A DNA stretch of 48,238 nucleotides from Acetofilamentum sp. (lineage in GTDB: Bacteria > Bacteroidota > Bacteroidia > Bacteroidales > DYOH01): the NCBI GenBank assembly GCA_020720625.1, contig DYOH01000016.1, positions 1 through 48,238 on the forward strand, read 5' to 3'. The position numbers were made by a program, and so were the translations under genes. The first letter of the stretch is position 1, and every line of letters starts with the position of its first letter. Shown piece by piece: positions 34,837 to 43,719 of this stretch. Below the pieces are notes generated by a model. The model searched no databases, was not told the origin of the DNA, and saw nothing but the letters and a program-made list of their open reading frames with translations.

Positions 34837-34869
34837 TGTAATTATTTACTAATCTTAAATCTTTAGGCT

Positions 34870-35631
34870 TTGAAAATTAGAAGAGTTTTAGTCTCACAGC
34901 CGGCTCCTCCCAAAGATGGAAAATCTCCATTTCAAGAACTTGCCGAAAAAAATAACCTGATTATTGATTTTCGTCCTTTTATCAAGGTTGAAGGTGTACC
35001 TGCGAAGGATATACGTAAGGAAAAAGTAAATTTGCTCGATTTTACTGCGGTGATTTTTACCAGTAGAACAGGAATTGATCATTATTTCAGGGTCGCAAAG
35101 GAGCTGAGAGTTACAATTCCCGAAACTATGAAATATTTTTGTAAAACTGAGGCAATTGCCCATTATTTGCAAAAATATATTGTTTACAGAAAACGTAAGA
35201 TTTTTCATGGTCAAACCCGTATTGAGGATATCCTTGATTTAATGTCTAAACATAAGGATGAAAAATTCCTTATTCCAATTAGTGATACACACAACGATTC
35301 CATTCCGGAATTACTTAAATCTAAAAAATTGACCTATCGGTCGGCCGTTTTCTACCGAACAGTTAGTTCAGACCTTTCTGATTTAAAGGATGTGGATTAC
35401 GATTTGCTTATTTTTTATAGCCCGAGTGGCATTAAATCTTTGTTCGTTAATTTTCCAAATTTTGATCAAAAAGAAATCAGAATTGCCTCTTTTGGAAAGC
35501 AAACTGCACAAGCAGTGCGAGATGCCGGATTAAGACTCGACATTGAGGCTCCTTTGCCCGAAGCTCCATCCATGACAATGGCTGTTGAACAGTATATTAA
35601 TAATTTGATGAAGAAAATAGTGAATAAATAG
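34870..35631 (+). CDS. hemD: Uroporphyrinogen-III synthase
   Basis: A 253-residue cytoplasmic enzyme that cyclises hydroxymethylbilane with D-ring inversion in tetrapyrrole synthesis. The N-terminus LKIRRVLVSQPAPPKDGKSP is typical for the Bacteroidota version, and the late motifs YSPSGIKSLF and IASFGKQTAQAVRDAGL fit the family's second domain. The start is a TTG at 34870; an in-frame TAG at 34864 leaves no other option. No other heme genes are nearby, and rnpA follows after eight bases. Confidence 0.88.
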   Translation: MKIRRVLVSQPAPPKDGKSPFQELAEKNNLIIDFRPFIKVEGVPAKDIRKEKVNLLDFTAVIFTSRTGIDHYFRVAKELRVTIPETMKYFCKTEAIAHYLQKYIVYRKRKIFHGQTRIEDILDLMSKHKDEKFLIPISDTHNDSIPELLKSKKLTYRSAVFYRTVSSDLSDLKDVDYDLLIFYSPSGIKSLFVNFPNFDQKEIRIASFGKQTAQAVRDAGLRLDIEAPLPEAPSMTMAVEQYINNLMKKIVNK

Positions 35632-35639
35632 TTTTATTC

Positions 35640-36032
35640 ATGACTGCAAATAAAAACACCTTCACTAAAGAGGAACGACTTTGCTCCCTTGCGCAAATTG
35701 AAAAACTCTTTCTCGAAGGTGTTTCTTTGTTTTCCTATCCTTTTCGAATAATTTATTTAAGATCCGAAGCGCTAAATTCACCCCAGGTTAAAGTGCTTTT
35801 TTCGGTACCAAAGAAGCGATTTAAGCTTGCTAAAGACCGTAACCGCATTAAGCGTCTGTTGCGTGAGCTTTACAGGCTAAAAAAACCTGCATTTTATGAG
35901 TTTATAATATCCCGTAACATAAGCTTGCATCTGGCTTTGGTTTATACCGAGAACTCAATACTTTCCTTTAAAGAACTTAGCTTGAAGATGGACAAGCTTT
36001 TTCTTTCCTTGGAGCATCATTTAAATGCCTGA
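35640..36032 (+). CDS. rnpA: Ribonuclease P protein component
   Basis: A 130-residue basic protein that assists the RNase P RNA in trimming the 5' ends of tRNA precursors. The N-terminus (FTKEERLCSLAQIEKLF) and the RNR motif KDRNRIKRLLRELYR at about residues 61-75 identify the family. Length is normal. rpmH, usually its neighbour, is not here, as is common in Bacteroidota where the partner is hemD. It lies eight bases after hemD and about 108 bases before the protease gene. Confidence 0.93.
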   Translation: MTANKNTFTKEERLCSLAQIEKLFLEGVSLFSYPFRIIYLRSEALNSPQVKVLFSVPKKRFKLAKDRNRIKRLLRELYRLKKPAFYEFIISRNISLHLALVYTENSILSFKELSLKMDKLFLSLEHHLNA

Positions 36033-36139
36033 TTAATTATCATTTTTGTTTCTTTGCCTTTTTAAAGATAAGGAGAAAGTATTTTCTTTCTTTTTTTCTT
36101 ATATTTTGGCTTGTATTTTGAATACTAAATTTTACAAAA

Positions 36140-37846
36140 ATGAAAAATATGAAAGATTTTTTACTTAAGCGGAAATTATTATCTGTTCTTATAGCTGCAT
36201 TTTTGCTTTTGTTTGTCAATACTGCTTTTTATAGAGACGATCCACGCAACTTCGAAATTACTAAGAATATGGATATCTTTTTTAGTATTTTTCGGGAGGT
36301 TAATACTTTTTATGTGGATGAAATTGATCCCGGTATTACTATTAAAAAGGCTATTGATGCAATGCTTGCATCTCTGGATCCTTACACGGTCTATTATCCT
36401 GAATCGCAAATTGAAGATTTTAGATTTATGACTACAGGCGAGTATGGCGGGATTGGTGCTGTAGTGCAGAAGCGCTCTAATTCTGCTATCATTGTGGAAA
36501 TTTATGAGAATACTTCGGCCGCAAAAGCTGGATTAAAGGCAGGTGACGAAATTGTTAAAATAGGGGAGGTCGATATCTCTACAAAAACTTTAGATGAGAT
36601 TAGTGAGTTGCTTAAAGCTGAAAATAATAGTTCTATCAATGTTTCTGTAAAACGATTAAAGCATGCTAATTTATTGTCTTTTTCTATTATTCCGGAAAAG
36701 GTTGATATTCCTAGTGTTTCTTATGCCGGGTGGGTTTCTGATGAGGTAGGCTACATTCGTTTTACTCAGTTTACCGAAAATTCCGCAAACGAGTTTACCG
36801 CTGCTCTTTCTTCGCTTCAGACTGAAAAGCAAATGAAAGGTTTAATTATTGATTTACGAGGAAATCCGGGTGGTTTATTGAATGACGCTGTGAACATTGT
36901 GAATTTATTTGTTCCACGAGGACAGCTTATTGTGGAAACAAAAGGTAAGGTACAACAATGGAATGCAAAATATTATGCCGAATTTGAGCCTCTATTTCCC
37001 GATTTGCCGCTTGTTGTGCTCGTGAATAGGTCTTCGGCTTCGGCGTCGGAAATTGTATCGGGAGCGCTCCAGGATTTAGACCGGGCAGTTGTGGTAGGGG
37101 AACGCACCTACGGTAAAGGCCTTGTGCAAACAACCCGCAAGATTGTTTATAACTCCAGAATGAAAGTTACAACTGCCAAATACTATATCCCTAGTGGCAG
37201 ATGCATTCAAGCTTTGGATTATTCCAACCGTAATGCCGATGGCAGTGTTTCGCATGTGCCAGATTCTTTAATTAGCGAATACTTTACCAAAGCAAGCAGA
37301 AGTGTGCACGATGGGGCAGGAATTTTTCCTGATATTTTAGTTGACACAAGTCAATTTTCAGTAAATTTTCAAAAATTAGTTAACGAAAACTATATTTTTG
37401 ATTTTGCAACCGAATTTTCATCGAAAAACGATTCTATTGCTTCGCCTGAGCAATTTATTCTAAGTGATGAGCAATTAAATGTGTTTTTTTCATACCTTAA
37501 GACTAAAAATTTTGATTTTGAATCGAAATCTTCTGCACTATTGGCACAACTATATGCCCAAATTGAGGAGGAAAATCGTTTAAGCGAATTTGCCGATGAG
37601 TTAGGCCTAATGCAATCTAAATTAAATGATTTTGATGAGTCAATTAAACGTTTGGATAAGAATTTGATTGTGAAATTTTTGGGTGGTGAAATTGCCAGTC
37701 GGTTTTACTATCAAACAGGGCGTATAAAATTCCAGATTAGACACGACAATGCGGTTGATACAGCCCTACAAATAATAAATACTTCTGTTTTATACCGCAA
37801 AATTCTGAACGGTGAGTATGGAAATCATCTAAAAAAATCTAAATAA
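36140..37846 (+). CDS. S41 family C-terminal processing protease (CtpA/Prc-like)
   Basis: A 568-residue periplasmic serine protease anchored by an N-terminal hydrophobic segment (about residues 14-30). A PDZ domain spans about 95-175 (EYGGIGAVVQKR at its start). The catalytic core has LIIDLRGNPGGLL, the nucleophile Ser301 in S-A-S-E-I and the general base Lys326 in YGKG, exactly 25 residues apart as in E. coli Prc. A C-terminal extension of about 190 residues is helical. It closes a long plus-strand run and is followed by a gene-free structured region. Confidence 0.92.
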   Translation: MKNMKDFLLKRKLLSVLIAAFLLLFVNTAFYRDDPRNFEITKNMDIFFSIFREVNTFYVDEIDPGITIKKAIDAMLASLDPYTVYYPESQIEDFRFMTTGEYGGIGAVVQKRSNSAIIVEIYENTSAAKAGLKAGDEIVKIGEVDISTKTLDEISELLKAENNSSINVSVKRLKHANLLSFSIIPEKVDIPSVSYAGWVSDEVGYIRFTQFTENSANEFTAALSSLQTEKQMKGLIIDLRGNPGGLLNDAVNIVNLFVPRGQLIVETKGKVQQWNAKYYAEFEPLFPDLPLVVLVNRSSASASEIVSGALQDLDRAVVVGERTYGKGLVQTTRKIVYNSRMKVTTAKYYIPSGRCIQALDYSNRNADGSVSHVPDSLISEYFTKASRSVHDGAGIFPDILVDTSQFSVNFQKLVNENYIFDFATEFSSKNDSIASPEQFILSDEQLNVFFSYLKTKNFDFESKSSALLAQLYAQIEEENRLSEFADELGLMQSKLNDFDESIKRLDKNLIVKFLGGEIASRFYYQTGRIKFQIRHDNAVDTALQIINTSVLYRKILNGEYGNHLKKSK

Positions 37847-38370
37847 TTTCTCTAAGTATGTATTTTATTGAAATTTTTGTTGAATTTTTTTTACAGTTGT
37901 AAATTATTGAAATATTGTATTATATGATATTTTTTAAATTAATTTTTATGCATTTATTTTACTTTACTTAAATTTTTACTTTAAAAAATTTGTTTTTTAA
38001 AAATCTCGTATTATATTTGCAGTTATAGAAAAGATTTAATTGACGTATTGGAAATAATTTCTTATCAGGAATAAGACTTTATATAACGATTTGGTTCGTG
38101 GGGACATGTCATTGAGCAAACCCCGATATTCGGGGTTCTCAGTGGCATTATTATAAAAATTGATTTGATTTTGTTATCGAGATAAGTTTGGTTCGTGGGG
38201 GATCAGTCATTACGAGAAAAGGAGGGGCTAGACCAAAATTACTGAAACGTCAGGAATTTTTCCCTCCTCTCGAATGACTTTAATAAAGAATGGTTGAACA
38301 AAGATAAAAATCTTTTATCTTTATACTAATTTTTTTATCATTGTATTTTAACCTTAAGAACTATTTTTTT
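37847..38370. other. Structured intergenic region with tandem motif and two hairpins
   Basis: About 520 bases without a credible gene. The first 200 are very AT-rich. Then the string tttggttcgtgggg occurs twice (38090-38103 and 38187-38200), each time followed by a gtcatt and a hairpin. Hairpin A has stem 38119-38126 with 38130-38137 enclosed by cattgag/ctcagtg. Hairpin B pairs agtcatt...ggaggg (38205-38226) with ccctcctctcgaatgact (38262-38279). The gtcatt...gaatgac pattern resembles dispersed REP-like intergenic palindromes. A small RNA or a leader for the next gene is also possible. Confidence 0.5.
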
Positions 38371-38784
38371 ATGAGAGTACTTTATTTGCCTCCAACCGAG
38401 GACACTCCCGAAGTTCTACTAGAACCTGGAAACAAAATTCAGAAAATTGTGGGGCGTTCCTATACCGATAATACCGAAATGTTCTATATTCCCATTATAA
38501 ATTGGATGGTAGATTATTGTGCTTTGCCCGAAGCGGAGGTAAATTTACATTTGAAATTTGTGTATTTGAATACCTCGACTGTTAAAATCCTTATTCATCT
38601 CTTTACTAAGCTCGAAGCATTTGTTTTAAAAGGTTTGCCTGTGCAGATTTTTTGGTATTATTCCTTCGACGACGATGATTTACTCGAAACCGGAAAGGAA
38701 TTTAGTGAAGTAGTAAATTTGACTTTTTATTATATCCCTTACAATCCCGATGATGATGATGAACAAAAAACATTGTCGCAATAA
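38371..38784 (+). CDS. SiaC/DUF1987-like regulatory phosphoprotein
   Basis: A 137-residue cytoplasmic protein. I chose the ATG at 38371; a TTG at 38341 would add ten poorly matching residues. The core GRSYTDNTEMFYIPIINWMV and the loop F-V-Y-L-N-T-S-T-V-K correspond to the SiaC family, where a threonine or serine in the N-T-S-S/T loop is phosphorylated and controls a diguanylate cyclase in Pseudomonas. No SiaA/B/D partners are in the window. Its stop lies four bases from the convergent moaD-like gene, and its upstream region is strongly structured. Confidence 0.78.
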   Translation: MRVLYLPPTEDTPEVLLEPGNKIQKIVGRSYTDNTEMFYIPIINWMVDYCALPEAEVNLHLKFVYLNTSTVKILIHLFTKLEAFVLKGLPVQIFWYYSFDDDDLLETGKEFSEVVNLTFYYIPYNPDDDDEQKTLSQ

Positions 38785-38788
38785 TATG

Positions 38789-39019
38789 TCAGCCGCCTAT
38801 AACTGGCGTTATGATGCTTATGTTATCGCTTGATTTGATGGTTTTTAGTTCTTCCGAAATTGCTCCGTTGATTGCTATTTGATAGGCATATTTTTCTATA
38901 TCAGGATATTTTGATCGCAGCCAGCTCTTTAATTCGGCTGTATTTTTTATTTTATCTTCGCAACTTATTTTTTTGCTGCCCGTTTTTTCTTTTACTGTAC
39001 CAAAAAACTGAATTTCCAT
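38789..39019 (-). CDS. moaD: MoaD/ThiS-family sulfur carrier protein
   Basis: A 76-residue ubiquitin-like protein ending in Gly-Gly (P-V-I-G-G), the thiocarboxylation tail of sulfur carriers. The pattern FFGTVKEKTG at the start and the acidic strand before the tail fit molybdopterin synthase small subunit MoaD better than ThiS. It lies on the minus strand 165 bases downstream of the mobA-like gene, which favours molybdenum cofactor synthesis. moaE and other cofactor genes are not visible in the window. Confidence 0.82.
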   Translation of the reverse strand: MEIQFFGTVKEKTGSKKISCEDKIKNTAELKSWLRSKYPDIEKYAYQIAINGAISEELKTIKSSDNISIITPVIGG

Positions 39020-39184
39020 ATTTGTCTTTTTTACGCAACCTATATTTGCCTGATTGCATCTTGCTACAAATTTATAAAAATGTTTTTAGTTTTAGAACCT
39101 TTTCTTGTTACCGAACACAGAGTTATTTTAATGAGTGAACGAAATGAGCCTGGATTAGTTTTTTTTGTGGTACTTAATAATGTT

Positions 39185-39763
39185 TCATTTGCCATTCGAA
39201 CCTAGCATTTTTTCTGCTTTTTCTAATTCTTCCGGTGTGTTTATATTGTATAATGAGGTATTTTCTCCCAGCTTTATTATTTTTGTGTTGGCATTTCGGA
39301 TGATATCCTTTAAATAGGGTTGATTTTTTTCCAGCATTGCTTTAATATGTGGGTATAAACTTTTAGAGTATAAGGCATTTAATGGTTGCAGATATCCTTC
39401 CGATTCGGGTACAACGATATCATAATCCTGGGCAAAATGTTCTAGTTTTTCAATTAATGCTGTGCTTATAAATGGTGTATCAACACTCCAAAGTATAATT
39501 TTTTCGTGGGAAGCAATTTTGAATGAGGCTTCGATGCCGCTTAAAGGGCCTTGGTTTTTGAAATTATCGTCTACGGTTTTTATATTTAAAAATTCGTATT
39601 CTTGCGAATCGCCGCTTACTATTACTTCGTAGTTTCTTTGTGTAAAAAATTCGATAGAATATTCGATAATTTTTTTATTTCCTAAAGTGCAGAGTGCTTT
39701 GTTTTTTTTCATTCTACTGCTTTTGCCGCCGGCAAGTATTACTGCCGTAAATTTTGTTTGCAT
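39185..39763 (-). CDS. mobA: Molybdenum cofactor guanylyltransferase-like protein
   Basis: A 192-residue cytoplasmic nucleotidyltransferase. The N-terminal signature AVILAGGKSSRMKKNKAL is that of MobA/MocA enzymes, followed by GPLSGIEASF, the metal-binding aspartate in WSVDTPF, and NINTPEELEKAE at the C-terminus. MobA attaches GMP to the molybdenum cofactor; a role in a related NTP transfer is possible. It is two bases from polA's stop and probably shares its transcript. Confidence 0.85.
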   Translation of the reverse strand: MQTKFTAVILAGGKSSRMKKNKALCTLGNKKIIEYSIEFFTQRNYEVIVSGDSQEYEFLNIKTVDDNFKNQGPLSGIEASFKIASHEKIILWSVDTPFISTALIEKLEHFAQDYDIVVPESEGYLQPLNALYSKSLYPHIKAMLEKNQPYLKDIIRNANTKIIKLGENTSLYNINTPEELEKAEKMLGSNGK

Positions 39764-39765
39764 CT

Positions 39766-42531
39766 TTAATGTGCTTCTAACCAGTTTTTTCCCTTTCCAA
39801 TTTCTGCTTTAAGCGGCACCGATAGTTTGGCGGCATTTTCCATCCCTTCGAGTATTATCAGTTGCATTTTCTCCCATTCATCCGGTTTAACGTTGAAAAC
39901 CAGCTCGTCGTGCACTTGCAGCAACATTCGTGAATGTTGCCCTTGGCTTTCTATTTTCCGATGAATTTCAATCATGGCTATTTTGATAATATCTGCCGCA
40001 GTACCTTGTATTGGGGCATTGATGGCATTTCGCTCTGCCACACCACGCATCACTTGATTCGATGAGTTTATTTCTTGTAAATACCTTCGGCGTCCAAACA
40101 TTGTTTCTACAAAATGGTTTTCTCGGGCTTGTTTTATCTGGGCATCCATATATTCTTCCACTTGTGGGTAAGCCGCAAAGTATCCGTCGATGAGTTCTTT
40201 GGCTTCTGTGCGGCTAATACGCAAATTTTGCGCTAATCCGAACGATGAAATGCCGTAAATAATTCCAAAGTTTGCTGATTTGGCTTTACTACGCATCTCT
40301 GAACTAACTTCACTTTCGTTGATATGGTAGATTTTAGCGGCTGTGGCGCGATGAATATCTTTGTTTTGATGGAAAGCTTCAATTAGATTTTTATCGCCGC
40401 TCAAATGAGCCATAATGCGTAATTCAATCTGCGAATAGTCGGCCGAAACAATGAAATCACTATCTGATTCTGCAACAAAGGCTTGCCTTATTCTTTTGCC
40501 TTCATCACTTCGAATAGGTATATTTTGTAGATTTGGATTATTGCTACTTAGACGGCCTGTGGCTACAAGCGCCTGATTAAATGATGTATGTATTTTGCCC
40601 GTTTTTTTGTTAATATTTTCGGGCAGGCTTTCTACATAAGTGTTGAGCAATTTTTTAAGGGATCTGTATTCGAGTATTTTGTCTATGATTGGGTGTTTGT
40701 CGGCCAATTTTTGCAATTCTTGCTCTGATGTGGAATATTGCTGTGTTTTGGTCTTTTTCTGATTATCGGTGATTTTCATTCTGTCGAATAGCACTTCGCC
40801 TAATTGTTTGGGAGAGCCAATATTAAATTCAAAACCGGCAATACCGTAAATTTCTTTTTCAATGAGCTGAATTTTGTCTATCAGCTCGTTACCAAATTTT
40901 TTTAATTCTTCGGTATTGATGTTTATGCCGTTTAATTCCATGGTAGCCAATACCGGAATAAGTGGTATTTCTATGCTATTGTAAAGCTCTGTAAATCCGG
41001 CCAATTTTATTTTTTCGTATAGTATTGAATAAAGTTGCCAGGTAATATCTGCATCCTCGGCGGCGTATTCTTTTATTTGTTGTAGTGGCACAAAACGCAT
41101 GTTTTTTTGGGAGCTGCCTTTTTTTCCGATTAGATTTTCTATTGAGACCGGGCTATAGCCTAGGTATTGCTCTGCCAATGCGTCCATATTGTGGCGCTGG
41201 TCTGCAAACAGCAAATAGTGGGCAATCATGGTATCGTGGAGATTGCCTTTTATTTCGATGCCGTAGTTTTTTAGTATTTGAATGTCGTATTTTATGTTTT
41301 GGCCTATTTTCGATATGTTTTCGTTAAGAAAAACTGATTTTAACTGATTTAGTCTGTTTTGCGTTTCTTTTTGATTTTCGGGCATGGGAATATAATAAGC
41401 CTCATGGGCTTTAAAAGCAAACGAAATTCCCACAATTTCGGCATCTACAACATCCAATGAGGTAGTTTCTGTATCGAAACAAAATTCTTTTTGTTGTTTA
41501 AGCATATTGGCCAGGGCAATTATTTCTTCTTCGGAATTAATTAACTGGTAATTGTGATTCGTTGTTTCGATAGTGGCCAATTTTGGCTTGCTTTCGGCCT
41601 GTTTATTTTCTTCGGGAAAGTTGAATAAACTTGTTTGTTGAAAACTTTGCTTTTCCTCTGTTTTTACAATTCTTTTGAGTAATGATTTAAACTCTAACTC
41701 ATTGAACACTTCTTCGAGCTTTTCGTCTTTAAAATTTTTTCGTTCGAATGTAGCAGTATCGTATTCAATAGGAACGTTTAAATCTATGGTTACTAATTCT
41801 CTGGCAAGAGTTAATTGCTCCTTGAAGTTAATTAGATTTTCTTTCAATTTGCCTTTAAACTGATCCAGGTTTTCGTAAATGCCTTCTATATTTTTAAATT
41901 GCCCAATTAGTTCTTTCGACCTTTTTTCGCCTACGCCAGGCATGCCTTTGATGTTGTCGGCAGCGTCGCCCCATAGCGCAAGCACATCTATTACCTGTTT
42001 GGGGTCTTCGGTGCCAAAGGCCTCATTTACTTCCTTTATTCCCCATATTTCTAAATCCTGCGCACCTTTTCGTAATTTATACATCATTATGTTTTCGCTA
42101 ACAAGCTGACAATAATCTTTGTCGGGTGTTACCATGTAAACTGTAAATCCTTGTTTTTCTGCTGCTTTGGCCACAGTGCCTATTACATCGTCGGCTTCGA
42201 AGCCATCTTTTTGCAGGATGGGTATTTGGTATGCTTCGAGAATTTTTTTGATATACGGAACGGCTATTTTTATTCCCTCGGGCGTTTCATCTCTATTGGC
42301 TTTATAATCGGCATACATTTCGTTGCGGAAAGTTGGGCCTGATGGATCAAAAGCAACTGCAATATGACTTGGTTTCTCCTTCCGCAGAATTTCGTCGAGC
42401 GTATTTACAAATCCAAAAATTGCCGAGGTATCTAATCCTTTTGAATTGATTCGCGGATTATTGATAAATGCATAATGGGCTCTGAAGATTATTGCATAAG
42501 CATCTAAAAGGAATAGTCGTTTTTGTTCCAT
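39766..42531 (-). CDS. polA: DNA polymerase I
   Basis: A 921-residue enzyme for Okazaki fragment processing and repair. The 5'-nuclease domain (residues 1-290) shows DGFEADDVIGTVA, DKDYCQL and the helix-hairpin-helix GMPGVGEKRSKELI. The 3'-5' exonuclease keeps its acidic residues (FDTETTSLD, NIKYDIQIL, YAAEDADIT), so proofreading should be active. The polymerase has motif A DYSQIELRIMAHLSGD, motif B RSKAKSANFGIIYG and motif C LLQVHDELVF. Length and domains are complete. It lies on the minus strand, about 80 bases after queD, with a promoter-like element upstream. Confidence 0.98.
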   Translation of the reverse strand: MEQKRLFLLDAYAIIFRAHYAFINNPRINSKGLDTSAIFGFVNTLDEILRKEKPSHIAVAFDPSGPTFRNEMYADYKANRDETPEGIKIAVPYIKKILEAYQIPILQKDGFEADDVIGTVAKAAEKQGFTVYMVTPDKDYCQLVSENIMMYKLRKGAQDLEIWGIKEVNEAFGTEDPKQVIDVLALWGDAADNIKGMPGVGEKRSKELIGQFKNIEGIYENLDQFKGKLKENLINFKEQLTLARELVTIDLNVPIEYDTATFERKNFKDEKLEEVFNELEFKSLLKRIVKTEEKQSFQQTSLFNFPEENKQAESKPKLATIETTNHNYQLINSEEEIIALANMLKQQKEFCFDTETTSLDVVDAEIVGISFAFKAHEAYYIPMPENQKETQNRLNQLKSVFLNENISKIGQNIKYDIQILKNYGIEIKGNLHDTMIAHYLLFADQRHNMDALAEQYLGYSPVSIENLIGKKGSSQKNMRFVPLQQIKEYAAEDADITWQLYSILYEKIKLAGFTELYNSIEIPLIPVLATMELNGININTEELKKFGNELIDKIQLIEKEIYGIAGFEFNIGSPKQLGEVLFDRMKITDNQKKTKTQQYSTSEQELQKLADKHPIIDKILEYRSLKKLLNTYVESLPENINKKTGKIHTSFNQALVATGRLSSNNPNLQNIPIRSDEGKRIRQAFVAESDSDFIVSADYSQIELRIMAHLSGDKNLIEAFHQNKDIHRATAAKIYHINESEVSSEMRSKAKSANFGIIYGISSFGLAQNLRISRTEAKELIDGYFAAYPQVEEYMDAQIKQARENHFVETMFGRRRYLQEINSSNQVMRGVAERNAINAPIQGTAADIIKIAMIEIHRKIESQGQHSRMLLQVHDELVFNVKPDEWEKMQLIILEGMENAAKLSVPLKAEIGKGKNWLEAH

Positions 42532-42561
42532 GGTTTGTATGTATAAATAAATAAGGCGCTA

Positions 42562-42569
42562 CAAAATTA
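42562..42569 (-). promoter_or_regulatory. Possible -7 promoter element for polA
   Basis: On the minus strand this reads taattttg, matching TAnnTTTG, about 30 bases before the polA start codon. No -33 TTTG was seen. Confidence 0.35.
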
Positions 42570-42613
42570 ATTGTTTTTTTATATTCAGCTTCATAATTAA
42601 AAAACAGGCGGCT

Positions 42614-43063
42614 TTATTCATTATCCGATGCATACCACTCTGCATAAGAAGTGCTTGTTTCATATAGCTTTAGACTATGCAATTGGACTTTTGCGGGCAA
42701 TTGATTTTTTAATTTCATTGCAAAATCCAGTATCAGGTTTTCGCAAGTTGGTTGATATTCTGAGATTTCCATTCGACCGAACATTTGAGCTATATTTTGA
42801 ATCTGTAATTGTTGGGCATCTTTACTTAATACGATACTGTGATCGTATTTTTCAGTAATCTCCTTTTTTACAATTTGCTTTAAATCGCTAAAATCCATAA
42901 CCATTCCTAATTTTGGATTTTTTTTGTCTGTAATGGCTTCGCCAATTACGGTTACCAACAGCTTATATGAATGTCCGTGTATATTTTTGCACAATCCATC
43001 GTAGTTCCACAGTGCATGCGCCATTTCGAAGTTAAATTCTTTGGTTAATCTAATTTTTGCCAT
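42614..43063 (-). CDS. queD: 6-carboxytetrahydropterin synthase / 6-pyruvoyltetrahydropterin synthase family
   Basis: A 149-residue cytoplasmic zinc enzyme. Zinc histidines are His16 (EMAHAL) and His29 and His31 (IHGHSY), with the catalytic cysteine at Cys25. These residues define the QueD/PTPS family; in bacteria the usual role is the second step of queuosine synthesis. The C-terminal YETSTSYAEWY carries the family's conserved glutamate. No other queuosine genes are in the window. It is separated from the surface cassette upstream by about 100 bases. Confidence 0.9.
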   Translation of the reverse strand: MAKIRLTKEFNFEMAHALWNYDGLCKNIHGHSYKLLVTVIGEAITDKKNPKLGMVMDFSDLKQIVKKEITEKYDHSIVLSKDAQQLQIQNIAQMFGRMEISEYQPTCENLILDFAMKLKNQLPAKVQLHSLKLYETSTSYAEWYASDNE

Positions 43064-43170
43064 TTTTATTTTTGCTTAAAATGCGCAAGTTTAATAAAAA
43101 TATCACTGCCAAAAAAGCTTTATCTGTTTCTTATTTAGAATTAATTTAAATTAATGATTTTTAGAATTAC

Positions 43171-43704
43171 TTATTTTAAACCTTCTCCTGGCGCTTGGTT
43201 TCCTAATATAATGCCATTTCGTGTAAATACATCTTTACCTGAACGTAGTATTGGAGTTTTCGGATCGTATGGATTTCCGCCATAAGCCCAGCCTGGTCGT
43301 TCCAGTAGCATCGATTTTATTATTTCTGCATCCTGGGGCCACTGGTTTTGCAAACGGTGTATAAATACGACTATATTTTTCGGTAATTTGTCGTGAAGCA
43401 TTTTTACTTCTTCTATGCTTAATGTGCCATCTAAAATCATAAAGATATAGCTGTTGATTTTTACTTTATTGGTGGCATTAGCATAGATAAAAGTGCTGTT
43501 TTTATCCCAATAGCTTTTTTGTTCTACTTTCGGAAATCCATTATAGTTTGGGTTACGTGAAACTATGAGATAATCTTTATTGCCGTTTTTTACCGACATG
43601 TGCTGAATGGCAAAATAGGGAAATGCCCAGTGAAAGTTGAATTGGGCCACTGCTATGGAAGGAATAATTAGCAGCAAGAAATATAAAATGATTGTTTTTT
43701 TCAT
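43171..43704 (-). CDS. Exported protein of unknown function, last gene of the surface cassette
   Basis: A 177-residue exported protein with a clear signal peptide (residues 1-20, ending IAVAQ). I do not recognise the family. The mature part has aromatic strands (FNFHWAFPYFAIQHM), a central strand-helix segment KINSYIFMILDGTLSIEEVKML, and a glycine/proline-rich C-terminus (RPGWAYGGNPYDPKTP, ILGNQAPGEGLK). It has no C-terminal sorting signal and no lipobox, so it is likely periplasmic or secreted. It starts 15 bases after the stop of the 76-residue-repeat protein and should be co-expressed with it. Confidence 0.65.
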   Translation of the reverse strand: MKKTIILYFLLLIIPSIAVAQFNFHWAFPYFAIQHMSVKNGNKDYLIVSRNPNYNGFPKVEQKSYWDKNSTFIYANATNKVKINSYIFMILDGTLSIEEVKMLHDKLPKNIVVFIHRLQNQWPQDAEIIKSMLLERPGWAYGGNPYDPKTPILRSGKDVFTRNGIILGNQAPGEGLK

Positions 43705-43719
43705 GGCATTTTTTTTGTA

